A stretch of 64,000 nucleotides of DNA, taken from positions 310,001 to 374,000 of the forward strand of contig JAJNPV010000017.1 in NCBI GenBank assembly GCA_021155195.1, written 5' to 3'. The notes beneath the pieces were generated by a model. The model saw nothing but the letters and a program-made list of their open reading frames with translations. It was not told the DNA's origin and made no database searches. The stretch is from Ohtaekwangia sp. GTDB lineage: Bacteria > Bacteroidota > Bacteroidia > Cytophagales > Cyclobacteriaceae. Positions 51,548-60,233 of the stretch are shown here, in pieces. The number at the start of each line of letters is the position of its first letter. The stretch's first letter is position 1. The translations under genes and the position numbers were made by a program.

Positions 51548-52243
51548 ATGGCAAATTTCGTAATCATTGGAGCTTCATCAGGGATTGGTGCAGCACTGGC
51601 AAATCACCTCATAGCCGAAGGTAGTCAGGTGTATGGAACGTTCAATAAAACATCAATTGATTCAATCAGCTTTAGTAAGGTTCACCATTTAAATATACTG
51701 GATGAAAATCCTGATTTCAGTTTTATACCTGAGGTAATTGATGGATTAGTCTATTGCCCGGGTGCTGTAAGTCTTAAGCCCTTTGCCCGCATAAAGCCCG
51801 AAGATTTTGTGTCTGATTTTGAATTGCAATTGGTTGGTGCTGTGAAAGCAATTCAGGCCTGCCTCCCAAAATTGAAAAATTCAAATCAATCTTCTATTGT
51901 TTTATTTTCAACCGTGGCCGTTCAAACAGGTTTCAATTTTCATTCACTTGTTGCGGCTTCTAAAGGTGCCGTGGAAGGACTTACAAAAGCATTAGCTGCT
52001 GAGTTCGCTCCTAGAATTCGTGTAAATTGTATTGCTCCGTCCATTACTGATACACCCCTTGCTGCCGGGTTGATCAACACCGAAGAAAAGAAAACTGCCA
52101 ACGCCCAAAGGCACCCGCTTAAGAGAATTGGCAAACCTGAAGACTTGGCTAACCTTGCTTCATTTTTACTTTCAGAAAAATCCAACTGGATAACCGGCCA
52201 AGTGCTTCATGCCGATGGTGGCATCTCGAACTTGAAGGTTTAG
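51548..52243 (+). CDS. SDR family protein lacking the catalytic tyrosine
   Basis: The nucleotide-binding loop GASSGIGAAL and the C-terminal blocks RVNCIAPSITDTPLA and HADGGISNLKV are those of classical short-chain dehydrogenases. The usual YxxxK active site reads VAASK here: Lys139 is present but position 135 is Val instead of Tyr, preceded by FHS. This may be a non-redox or altered SDR; similar proteins accompany photolyase genes in Bacteroidota. It lies 78 bases after phrB and before the DUF2256 gene, in the same direction. Confidence 0.88.
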   Translation: MANFVIIGASSGIGAALANHLIAEGSQVYGTFNKTSIDSISFSKVHHLNILDENPDFSFIPEVIDGLVYCPGAVSLKPFARIKPEDFVSDFELQLVGAVKAIQACLPKLKNSNQSSIVLFSTVAVQTGFNFHSLVAASKGAVEGLTKALAAEFAPRIRVNCIAPSITDTPLAAGLINTEEKKTANAQRHPLKRIGKPEDLANLASFLLSEKSNWITGQVLHADGGISNLKV

Positions 52244-52262
52244 CCTTAGTCATTTATTTTCC

Positions 52263-52403
52263 GTGAACAAAAAAGAGTTCTTACCTGCTAAAAGCTGCGC
52301 CACTTGTGGCCGTCTGTTTTCGTGGCGCAAAAAATGGAAAAAAGTTTGGGATGATGTAAAGTACTGCAGTGATAGATGCCGCACAAATAAATTGAAAAAA
52401 TGA
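52263..52403 (+). CDS. DUF2256 zinc-ribbon-like small protein (46 aa)
   Basis: The frame starts at GTG 52263 and contains two cysteine pairs, CATCGRLFSWRKKWKKVW and YCSDRCRTNK, which match the DUF2256 family exactly (CxxCgrpFxWRKKW ... YCSxxC). Such proteins bind one metal ion and are typically found beside FeS-BCP photolyase genes. The stop overlaps the next start (ATGA at 52400-52403), so both are translationally coupled. It is below the usual gene-finder length limit. Confidence 0.85.
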   Translation: MNKKEFLPAKSCATCGRLFSWRKKWKKVWDDVKYCSDRCRTNKLKK

Positions 52404-53887
52404 CTTCTGTATCCCTCATTTTTCCGCATCAACTCTTTGAATCCCACCCAGCGCTTGACAAGTCGCGGCCGATCTATCTAGTTGAAGAGTTCCTTTTTTT
52501 CAATCAGTATAACTTTCACAAGCAGAAATTGGTATTCCATCGCGCCAGCATGAAAGGTTATCAACAGTATTTGGAGAATAAAGGCTTTGAGGTGCGATAT
52601 ATTGAGTCAACCGAAAAAACGGCCGATGTTCGAAATCTGCTACCCCACCTTAAAAGCAAAGGCGTAACAGAAATTTATTACTGTGACGTAACTGACTATT
52701 TATTGGAGAAAAGAATTTCACGACAAGTAAGTGAACTTAATCTTGAAATTAAGAAGTACAATTCTCCCCTCTTCCTGTTAACGCTCAATCAGGTAGATGA
52801 GTATTTTGCCAACAAGAAGCGCTTCTATCAAACAGATTTTTATACCCGGCAACGGAAGCACTTCAACATTTTAGTTGATGCAGAATTACAGCCAACGGGT
52901 GGCAAATGGACGTTCGATACCGAGAACCGATTAAAATATCCCAAGGGGAAAAAGCCGCCTGCCATAGAATTTCCAGAAGCTAGCAACTATTGGACTGAAG
53001 CCATCAGATATGTTCAAACGAATTTTTCTTCGAACTATGGAAAAGTCAGTAACTCATTCATATACCCAACTACCTTTGAAGAAAGTCGCGCGTGGCTAAA
53101 CCAATTTTTTCACCATCGCTTTTCTGAATTTGGGTACTACGAAGATGCTTTAGTAAGTACTGAAAGTATACTGCATCACAGTGTACTTAGCCCCTTACTT
53201 AATGTTGGGTTGTTGACACCGAGGGAGATTATCAATGCCGCCATATCATTTACTACGAAGCATAAAATTCCGATTAACTCTTGCGAAGGTTTCATTCGAC
53301 AGGTTTTAGGTTGGCGCGAATTTATCAGAGGGGTATATGAAATGAAGGGCACACGAGAACGCACCACCAACTATTGGAAGTTTAAACGAAAAATCCCAAA
53401 ATCATTTTGGGAAGGGAACACAGGTATTGCTCCTGTTGACAGCATTATTAAAAAAGTATTGGCGACAGGTTACTGTCATCACATTGAGCGATTGATGGTA
53501 CTCGGCAACTTCATGTTGCTTTGCGAATTTGATCCTGACGAAGTCTATCATTGGTTTATGGAATTGTTCGTTGATTCCTATGATTGGGTAATGGTACCCA
53601 ATGTTTATGGCATGAGCCAGTTTGCCGATGGTGGTTTGATGGCCACTAAACCTTACATCAGCGGAAGTAATTACCTGATGAAAATGAGTGACTACAAAAA
53701 AGGGGATTGGCAATCAACGTGGGACGGTCTGTTTTGGCGCTTCATGCATACGCATCGGGATTTCTTCTTGAAGAACCCACGATTGGGAATGCTGGCAAAA
53801 ACATTTGATAAGATGCCTGAGGAAAAGCAGAAAAAACATCTCCAGGCAGCAGATACCTATTTATACACATTAGACCTATACAAATAA
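52400..53887 (+). CDS. FeS-BCP (CryB/PhrB)-type cryptochrome/photolyase lacking the Fe-S cysteines
   Basis: The N-terminal domain (SLIFPHQLFESHPALDKSRPIYLVEE) and the FAD region (GFIRQVLGWREFIRGVYEM, HHIERLMVLGNFMLL, WVMVPNVYGMSQFADGGLMATKPYISGSNYL) are those of the COG3046 prokaryotic (6-4) photolyase group. The usual cluster-binding cysteines are missing: after MSDY (residues 429-432) the CxxC is replaced by KKGD, the later ACPF is gone, and the central cysteine before the HHI(Q/E)RLM block is replaced too. The loop after MSDY is also shorter. It may repair (6-4) products or act as a photoreceptor without the cluster. ATG at 52400 overlaps DUF2256. Confidence 0.9.
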   Translation: MTSVSLIFPHQLFESHPALDKSRPIYLVEEFLFFNQYNFHKQKLVFHRASMKGYQQYLENKGFEVRYIESTEKTADVRNLLPHLKSKGVTEIYYCDVTDYLLEKRISRQVSELNLEIKKYNSPLFLLTLNQVDEYFANKKRFYQTDFYTRQRKHFNILVDAELQPTGGKWTFDTENRLKYPKGKKPPAIEFPEASNYWTEAIRYVQTNFSSNYGKVSNSFIYPTTFEESRAWLNQFFHHRFSEFGYYEDALVSTESILHHSVLSPLLNVGLLTPREIINAAISFTTKHKIPINSCEGFIRQVLGWREFIRGVYEMKGTRERTTNYWKFKRKIPKSFWEGNTGIAPVDSIIKKVLATGYCHHIERLMVLGNFMLLCEFDPDEVYHWFMELFVDSYDWVMVPNVYGMSQFADGGLMATKPYISGSNYLMKMSDYKKGDWQSTWDGLFWRFMHTHRDFFLKNPRLGMLAKTFDKMPEEKQKKHLQAADTYLYTLDLYK

Positions 53888-53989
53888 TAGTGCGTCCATT
53901 CAAGAACAAAAGAAGGCGATTGGGGTTGAATACAACAGCAGGTGGCATCTCACTTAGGTTTGGAACTTCATTAGCTTACATATGAAGTC

Positions 53990-54271
53990 ATGTCAAAAAA
54001 AATAATTACCGAGCAAGAAGTTAACCGAATCATTGAAATGGCATGGGAAGACCGAACTCCTTTTGAGGCCATTGAGATACAATTTGGTTTATTGGAGAAA
54101 GAAGTAATTACTTTGATGCGCAAGCAGTTAAAAGAAAGCAGTTTTAAAATGTGGCGAAAGCGAACCAATGGTCGCAATACCAAGCATCAAAAAATAAGTG
54201 GATTATTAAAAGGTAGATTTAAATGTACCCGTCAAAAATCTATAACTTCTAATAAAATCAGTAAACGATGA
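53990..54271 (+). CDS. TIGR03643 family protein
   Basis: Residues about 7-60 (ITEQEVNRIIEMAWEDRTPFEAIEIQFGLLEKEVITLMRKQLKESSFKMWRKR) give the TIGR03643 pattern, a helix-turn-helix-like small domain. The last 35 residues are strongly basic and differ from the usual short form. Members occur next to FeS-BCP photolyases and DUF2256, so a regulatory or accessory role in light repair is likely, though unproven. The ATG is 102 bases after the photolyase stop. Confidence 0.8.
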   Translation: MSKKIITEQEVNRIIEMAWEDRTPFEAIEIQFGLLEKEVITLMRKQLKESSFKMWRKRTNGRNTKHQKISGLLKGRFKCTRQKSITSNKISKR

Positions 54272-54325
54272 GATTTGCATTTTATAATGTGAATAAACTG
54301 AATTGAAATTAAAATCCAGGTAACA

Positions 54326-55777
54326 ATGAAAATACTCCTTACGGGATCAACCGGATACATTGGTAGACGCCTGCTCCCGGGCTTGCTATTAGAAGGACAT
54401 CACGTTACGTGCCTGGTTCGTGACAAACGTAGATTTGATTGGGATGACTTTAATGAAGCCCATCAAAAACAATTATCAATAATTGAGGGAGATCTTGCCA
54501 ATGATAATACGCTTCAACCCATTTCAACAGATTTTGATGTTGCCTATTACCTTGTGCACTCAATGACTTCATCGCAGGATGATTTTACTTCTATTGAAGC
54601 GGCTTCGGCTAAAAACTTTGTTTCGTTAGTGAATCGAAGCCATGCAAAGCAGATCATTTACCTAAGCGGTATCGTTAATGACCAGGATCTTTCCAATCAT
54701 TTGCTATCGAGAAAAAATGTAGAGGATATCCTCAAAACTTCGCATGTTCCGGTAACTGTTTTACGGGCAGCGATCATTATCGGTTCCGGAAGTGCCTCCT
54801 TTGAAATCATTCGCGACCTCGTTGAAAAACTTCCGGTAATGATTGCGCCCCGTTGGTTAAAAACCAAATGCCAACCGATCGGTATTCGTAATGTTCTTGA
54901 ATATCTGCAAGGTATTATGAACAAGCCCGAAGCTTTCAATCAGTCTTACGACATTGGTGGTGCCGATGTGTTAACTTATAAGGAAATGTTATTGGGCTAC
55001 GCAAAGGTGCGCGGATTAAATAGATGGATTATTACAGTGCCTGTTCTTTCACCTAAACTTTCTTCCTTGTGGCTCTATTTTGTAACCTCCACATCCTATA
55101 CACTTGCACGCACGCTGGTGGATAGTATGAAAAACGAAGTGATATGCCACAATACTACCATCCAACAGATTTTACCTATTAAAATATTTCAGTATCATGA
55201 AGCTTTGCAATTGGCGTTTGACAAAATCCAAAAGAAAGATGTAATCTCTAGTTGGAAAGATTCAATTTCACTAACCACGATGCAACGCGATTTCTTGAAT
55301 AATACCTTGGTACCTGAGCATGGTGTGTTTGTGGATAAGCGTGTTGTAGAATTTAAGGGAAGTAGCGAAGTTGTAATGAATAGCCTTTGGCAAATTGGCG
55401 GTGAACGAGGATGGTATTTTGGAAATTGGCTATGGCGTATACGCGGAGTGATGGACAAGATGGTAGGTGGAGTAGGCTTGCGCAGGGGAAGGAGAAGCGA
55501 GATTGATTTAAAATCGGGTGATGCGTTGGACTTTTGGCGTGTGCTGATTGCTGATAAAGAAAATGCCCGGCTTCTGCTTTATGCAGAAATGAAATTACCG
55601 GGTGAAGCGTGGCTCGAATTTAGGATCAAATCGAATAAGGGTAAAAACTTTTTGGAACAAACGGCAACATTTCAACCACTTGGATTATGGGGCCGTGTGT
55701 ATTGGTATTTAGTACTCCCCTTTCATGGTTTAATCTTTCCAAGAATGGCTAAAGGAGTTACCAACTTTAAGGGTTAA
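54326..55777 (+). CDS. Atypical SDR (NAD(P)-binding) protein with DUF2867 domain
   Basis: The N-terminal Rossmann domain (ILLTGSTGYIGRRLLPGLL, VTCLVRD, DVAYYLVHSM, VTVLRAAIIIGSGSASFEII) is of the YbjT/NmrA-like atypical SDR type. The C-terminal part from about residue 310 is a DUF2867 domain (WQIGGERGWYFGNWLWRIRGVMDKMVGGVGLRRGRR). Such fusion proteins are frequent in light-regulated repair clusters. The reaction is unknown. It is the last gene of the cluster; its stop overlaps the convergent lipoprotein gene by four bases. Confidence 0.88.
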   Translation: MKILLTGSTGYIGRRLLPGLLLEGHHVTCLVRDKRRFDWDDFNEAHQKQLSIIEGDLANDNTLQPISTDFDVAYYLVHSMTSSQDDFTSIEAASAKNFVSLVNRSHAKQIIYLSGIVNDQDLSNHLLSRKNVEDILKTSHVPVTVLRAAIIIGSGSASFEIIRDLVEKLPVMIAPRWLKTKCQPIGIRNVLEYLQGIMNKPEAFNQSYDIGGADVLTYKEMLLGYAKVRGLNRWIITVPVLSPKLSSLWLYFVTSTSYTLARTLVDSMKNEVICHNTTIQQILPIKIFQYHEALQLAFDKIQKKDVISSWKDSISLTTMQRDFLNNTLVPEHGVFVDKRVVEFKGSSEVVMNSLWQIGGERGWYFGNWLWRIRGVMDKMVGGVGLRRGRRSEIDLKSGDALDFWRVLIADKENARLLLYAEMKLPGEAWLEFRIKSNKGKNFLEQTATFQPLGLWGRVYWYLVLPFHGLIFPRMAKGVTNFKG

Positions 55778-56205
55778 TCCCACACAAATTTCCAACTGCC
55801 ATCCGGTTGTCGTTTCCATACGGTATGAAAAATGCCTTCACTTGATTGAAAATTCCCTAACGAATCGGTGCTTGTATAAACATATTTGCCATATGTATAA
55901 CCCATATCGCCTGATGTTGAAACATCTACAAAATCAGGCGACCAAGTGAGCGTTCCTTTTGGAGAGCCTTCTTCATAGAAAGCTTTCAACTCAGCTTTTC
56001 CATTCACCAACTTGTTATTGCGCAACATGGCTACATCTTCTGCAGAAAAAGTAAGGAAGGCTTTGGCAATTCCTTCCTTCACTGCCATATCGGAAAATGC
56101 ACGCTCAGCATCTGCAATTTCTGCCTTCCATTTTTCAATTTCAGGTTTCCTTTCAGACTGACAAGAAATCGCAAAAGCCGTTACCAATAAAAGATGCAAT
56201 TTCAT
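55774..56205 (-). CDS. DUF4440/SnoaL-like (NTF2 fold) lipoprotein
   Basis: The ATG at 56205 gives a lipoprotein signal MKLHLLLVTAFAISC. The mature part (AERAFSDMAVKEGIAKAFLTFSAEDVAMLRNN, DFVDVSTSGDMGYTYGKYVYT, FHTVWKRQPDGSWKFVWD) has the DUF4440 pattern of NTF2-like folds that often bind small ligands. An upstream open frame reaches into the next gene and was rejected. It starts five bases after the stop of the large propeller gene. Confidence 0.83.
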   Translation of the reverse strand: MKLHLLLVTAFAISCQSERKPEIEKWKAEIADAERAFSDMAVKEGIAKAFLTFSAEDVAMLRNNKLVNGKAELKAFYEEGSPKGTLTWSPDFVDVSTSGDMGYTYGKYVYTSTDSLGNFQSSEGIFHTVWKRQPDGSWKFVWD

Positions 56206-56209
56206 TTCA

Positions 56210-59200
56210 TTACTCTTTCCAGATAGCCCCGATACCTGCAGCCCACAATTCTTTATTGAGAGCTGGCAGGTCCTTATCAATAAATTCCTGTGCTCTGCTT
56301 TTCAAGGAAGACCATTGAGAGTTTAATTCGGCCAACCGATCCAACGTTGGTTTAGTCACACGCGGAATATCGCTCTCCGTATGATTTAACATAAACAAGT
56401 AGTTAGCAGTAAACTTGTTGGGAAAGTTTTCTACATCGTCATACGCTTTTGACTTGCGCTGCACCATGTCTTCGTCCCATTGTTTCATCCGCTCAGCCAG
56501 AGTTTTACCATCTTTTCTAATAGTTGCAAACTTAGCTTCTGCAGGCAATGAAGATAATAAACCTTCCAATTGAATGCGTTTATCATTCAACGAATTAATA
56601 AGATTATGCATCTCAGTCACTTCACCCTCCATAGTAATCATCAAATCATTGTATTCTTTATACGTCTTAGCATCGGTTGGATACAATGGGTTTGGCAACA
56701 ATTCAAATTCAGTAGTAGTAGTTTTGTCACCTAATGTTAGAATAATAGAATATTTTCCAGGTGATGCTTTATGCCCACGATAACTGCTTTCGATATATAC
56801 ATTGGGCACACCGGTCATGGTTGGATAGCGTAGGTTCCACACAAAACGATTCAAGCCTTTTGATTTTGTTAACACCGGATTGGCTGGTGGTGCGCCATCA
56901 TATTCCTTGCGGGTAGAATCTTTAACGGATGTAAACGAACGTACCAGTTTACCTTGTGCATCTTTAATATCTATGGTTATGTTTTCTTTTGCCTTTAACT
57001 CAGGTAGCTCATAATAAATAACAGCGCCTGTAGCTGGGTTCACACCGCGATAAGGATTTACTCCGGTGGGTGAGGTTCCATCCATTTCGCTATATCCGTT
57101 CACAATAATCTGACTTTGGGGTTGATACAGTTTCAAGCCTGCTTCAATTTTATATTGACGAATCAGCGCCAAGTCGTCCAATACCCAAAACGACCGACCC
57201 GAAGTAGCCGCAATCAAATTGTTTTGATGAACACGCAAATCATTGATCGGTGTAATCGGTAAATTCAATTGAAAAGGCGACCAGTCTTTTCCGCCATTCC
57301 ATGAAATAAATAAACCTAGCTCGGTACCTGCGTACAGTAAATCCTTTCGCTTATCATCTTCCCTTACAACACGGGTAAATGCATTGTTAGGGATGCCCGT
57401 AATAATCTTAGTCCATGTTTTGCCATAATCGGTAGTTTTATAAAGACCCGGTGTATGATCATTAAACTTGTAACGAGTAGTGGCAATATAGGCTGCGGCC
57501 GGATCGAATGGTGAAACATCAATGGCATTGATTAAACATTCTTGCAATCCGGCCGGAGTAACATTTTGCCAGCTCTTGCCATTGTCTCTTGTTACATGAA
57601 CGTAGCCATCATCACTACCTGTCCAGATCACACCCTTTTCGTGTGGCGATTCAATTACATAGGCAAGTGTTCCATAATTTTCGGCACCCACGGCTTCATT
57701 AGTATAGGGACCTCCGCCTTTGCCTTGTTTTGATTTTTCATTGCGGGTTAAGTCAGGTGAAGCTTCCGTCCACGTTTGGCCTAAGTCAGTTGTCTTTAAT
57801 AAAAGTTGTGAACCATGGTAAAACGTATTGGGCTCATGCTTCGACCAGATGATGGGTGCATTCCAATTGTAACGATATTTAATGTCCTTAGCATCCATAC
57901 CTAAGTATTGAATGGGCGCAGGCATTATATTGGTACCAGCTTGCGCTTTTGTATCCAACACTTCGATGGTACCTTGATAACTTCCTCCTAACACATACCT
58001 TGGATCATCCGGGTTAAAAGCCAAGAATGCACTTTCACCACCGGCTGATGAAGTCCAGCTATTGGTGGTAATTCCACCACTGCCCAATTCACGACTTGAA
58101 ATTACTACTGAGGTATTGTCTTGTTGGCCTGCATAAATGCGATATGGAAACTGGTTATCTACATTGATACGATAAAATTGTGCAGTAGCCATGTTGCTTT
58201 GTGTTGACCAGGTATCTGCATAATTAAAACTTACTGCTGCTCCCCCATCATTGGCAATTACCATATTCTTTGAGTTGTGTGGGTTAATCCACAGATCGTG
58301 ATAATCACCGTGCGTACCGCCAAGGTTCTCCCACGTCTTACCACCATCTTCGGATCGCAAGGCAGGTGCGCTCAACACATAAATTGTATTTTCATTATTA
58401 GGATCGGTAAATAATTCTATATAATACCAGGCACGTTGCACCAACCTATGATCATTGGTTACATGCGACCAACTTTTACCGGCATTGTTCGACACAAACA
58501 AACCTCCTTGTTCTTTGTCCGAATCACTTTCGATAAGCGCATATACTTTATCTGAATTCGACCGGCAAACAGCAATCGCCATCTTACCTAATTCTTTTGG
58601 CAATCCAGTTTGGATTTTATCCCAGGTTGTTCCACCATCTGTTGATTTATACATACCACTTCCTGGGCCACCGCTTATAACTTTCCAGGGCAAACGGCCA
58701 TACTCACTCATAGCGGCATACAGTACCAAGGGGTTATTCATGTCCATCGACAATTCAACACAACCCGTTTTTTCATCAACGTATAATACCTTCGTCCATG
58801 TAGTTCCTCCGTCAGTTGATTTATAAACACCGCGATCTTTTGAATTACTATACAGCGCACCTTGTGCAGCAACAAACACGATGTCGGGATTTTTTGGATT
58901 GATTGTGATGCGGGAAATATGTTGCGTTAAATCAAGACCGATTTTCTTCCAGGTTTTTCCGGCATCAGTGGATTTATAAACACCATCTCCATGATGTGTC
59001 ATTACTCCACGCACTGCATGCTCACCCATCCCCACATAAACAATATTGGGCGAACTCTCTGATACCGCAATAGCACCCACTGAACCCGTCTTAAAAAAAC
59101 CATCAGAAATATTATTCCAGGAAACTCCCGCGTCATTCGTTTTCCAAAGTCCGCCACCTGTTGTACCCATATAATAGGTATAAGGGTCGCCCACCACACC

Positions 59201-59389
59201 CGAAGCAGTAACGGATCGACCACCGCGGAAAGGACCTATGCTACGCCATTTTACTGGTTTGAAGTAATCTTCAAGATTGGTAACAGTTTCTTTAACTATT
59301 GGTTGAGGGCTTGACTTGCTTTTTTTCTGTGCATTGGAAATTCCAACTACAGCAAGATTTAATAGGAGAATTACAAGGACTTTATTCAT
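56210..59389 (-). CDS. Large secreted BNR/sortilin-type beta-propeller protein
   Basis: A signal peptide (MNKVLVILLLNLAVVGISNAQ) precedes about ten BNR/VPS10-type repeats with the Asp-box SxDxGxTW, for example GVYKSTDAGKTW, MYKSTDGGTTWDK and LYKTTDYGKTW, forming one or two beta-propellers over residues about 45-720. The remaining part (to 1059) has a beta-sandwich-like segment and a helical C-terminus with coiled-coil character. Such proteins are common in Cytophagales and Planctomycetes and are taken as secreted glycosidase-like or sensor proteins. A catalytic function cannot be read. It lies 98 bases after the MORN lipoprotein gene. Confidence 0.88.
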   Translation of the reverse strand: MNKVLVILLLNLAVVGISNAQKKSKSSPQPIVKETVTNLEDYFKPVKWRSIGPFRGGRSVTASGVVGDPYTYYMGTTGGGLWKTNDAGVSWNNISDGFFKTGSVGAIAVSESSPNIVYVGMGEHAVRGVMTHHGDGVYKSTDAGKTWKKIGLDLTQHISRITINPKNPDIVFVAAQGALYSNSKDRGVYKSTDGGTTWTKVLYVDEKTGCVELSMDMNNPLVLYAAMSEYGRLPWKVISGGPGSGMYKSTDGGTTWDKIQTGLPKELGKMAIAVCRSNSDKVYALIESDSDKEQGGLFVSNNAGKSWSHVTNDHRLVQRAWYYIELFTDPNNENTIYVLSAPALRSEDGGKTWENLGGTHGDYHDLWINPHNSKNMVIANDGGAAVSFNYADTWSTQSNMATAQFYRINVDNQFPYRIYAGQQDNTSVVISSRELGSGGITTNSWTSSAGGESAFLAFNPDDPRYVLGGSYQGTIEVLDTKAQAGTNIMPAPIQYLGMDAKDIKYRYNWNAPIIWSKHEPNTFYHGSQLLLKTTDLGQTWTEASPDLTRNEKSKQGKGGGPYTNEAVGAENYGTLAYVIESPHEKGVIWTGSDDGYVHVTRDNGKSWQNVTPAGLQECLINAIDVSPFDPAAAYIATTRYKFNDHTPGLYKTTDYGKTWTKIITGIPNNAFTRVVREDDKRKDLLYAGTELGLFISWNGGKDWSPFQLNLPITPINDLRVHQNNLIAATSGRSFWVLDDLALIRQYKIEAGLKLYQPQSQIIVNGYSEMDGTSPTGVNPYRGVNPATGAVIYYELPELKAKENITIDIKDAQGKLVRSFTSVKDSTRKEYDGAPPANPVLTKSKGLNRFVWNLRYPTMTGVPNVYIESSYRGHKASPGKYSIILTLGDKTTTTEFELLPNPLYPTDAKTYKEYNDLMITMEGEVTEMHNLINSLNDKRIQLEGLLSSLPAEAKFATIRKDGKTLAERMKQWDEDMVQRKSKAYDDVENFPNKFTANYLFMLNHTESDIPRVTKPTLDRLAELNSQWSSLKSRAQEFIDKDLPALNKELWAAGIGAIWKE

Positions 59390-59487
59390 AGGGGTATTTA
59401 AAAGTTCAATACAATAATACTTTTTATTTATGCCTTTAACAGGGAAATTTTATGGGTGGGGTGGAAATTTTCCATTCAAAAAATATA

Positions 59488-60222
59488 CTATTTAACAAAC
59501 ACTCTAGCTTCAGTTGAGAAAAAAGCGATTGAGTCTATAGGAAAATTTTTAAACATTCTATCTGTCTTGAATTGATACACCAATTGCGCAACAAATTGAT
59601 AGGTTCCTCTCTTATTTGGAACAAATGACGCCCGATAATAATTTATGGTTGATTCTTTTATAGCAATAGTATCCATTAGAAAATCTTTTCCTTTATTAGC
59701 AAATTGATTAGCAATAATCATTTTCCCATTAAAAAAACGTGGATCTTCAACATTTTCTAAAGTACCGGCAATCGTAAGGGTGTCTCCAAGAAAAAGTGTA
59801 TCGGAATTCATAGTAAAGTATGGGGTCATCTCCAAAAGCTTCCCAGTTTCATCGTAATTTTTTGTATTGTAGAAAGATTCATTTACGCATGATATCTGTT
59901 TCAAAACCCCAGATTCATAATAGATTTTAAATTCACCTCTAGCTTTACCCATCACATAAGAATACTCACCGGCCACCTTTCCATTTGGATAAAACGCTAC
60001 AGTTAAACCATCCCGCACCCCCTTTTTCCATTTTGATGTTTCCATCTTTGTTCCATCTTTGAAATAGAATACCGATGATCCATCCAACACACCATCCAAA
60101 TACTCACCTTCGCTTTCTATAATTTCTTCTTCAATATCATAAAATTCATATCTCTTCTCTCTCTTATTACAGGAAATTATTATTAGAATCAATAAAAATA
60201 GAATTAGATATCTTTCTATCAT
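59488..60222 (-). CDS. MORN-repeat lipoprotein
   Basis: The signal MIERYLILFLLILIIISC marks a lipoprotein. Residues about 40-130 have MORN_2-type repeats (GEYLDGVLDGSSVFYFKDG, KKGVRDGLTVAFYPNG, KARGEFKIYYESG), followed by a beta-rich domain (DTLFLGDTLTIAGTLENV, GTYQFVAQLVYQFKTDRMF). Function is unknown; it probably faces the periplasm or cell surface. It starts 11 bases after the cytochrome-like gene and may belong to the same operon. Confidence 0.82.
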   Translation of the reverse strand: MIERYLILFLLILIIISCNKREKRYEFYDIEEEIIESEGEYLDGVLDGSSVFYFKDGTKMETSKWKKGVRDGLTVAFYPNGKVAGEYSYVMGKARGEFKIYYESGVLKQISCVNESFYNTKNYDETGKLLEMTPYFTMNSDTLFLGDTLTIAGTLENVEDPRFFNGKMIIANQFANKGKDFLMDTIAIKESTINYYRASFVPNKRGTYQFVAQLVYQFKTDRMFKNFPIDSIAFFSTEARVFVK

Positions 60223-60233
60223 CTTTACTTAGG

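Noticed and set aside
52250..52447. Minus-strand frame across the DUF2256 gene
   Set aside because: It is antisense to the conserved cysteine pattern of DUF2256 and has no features of its own.
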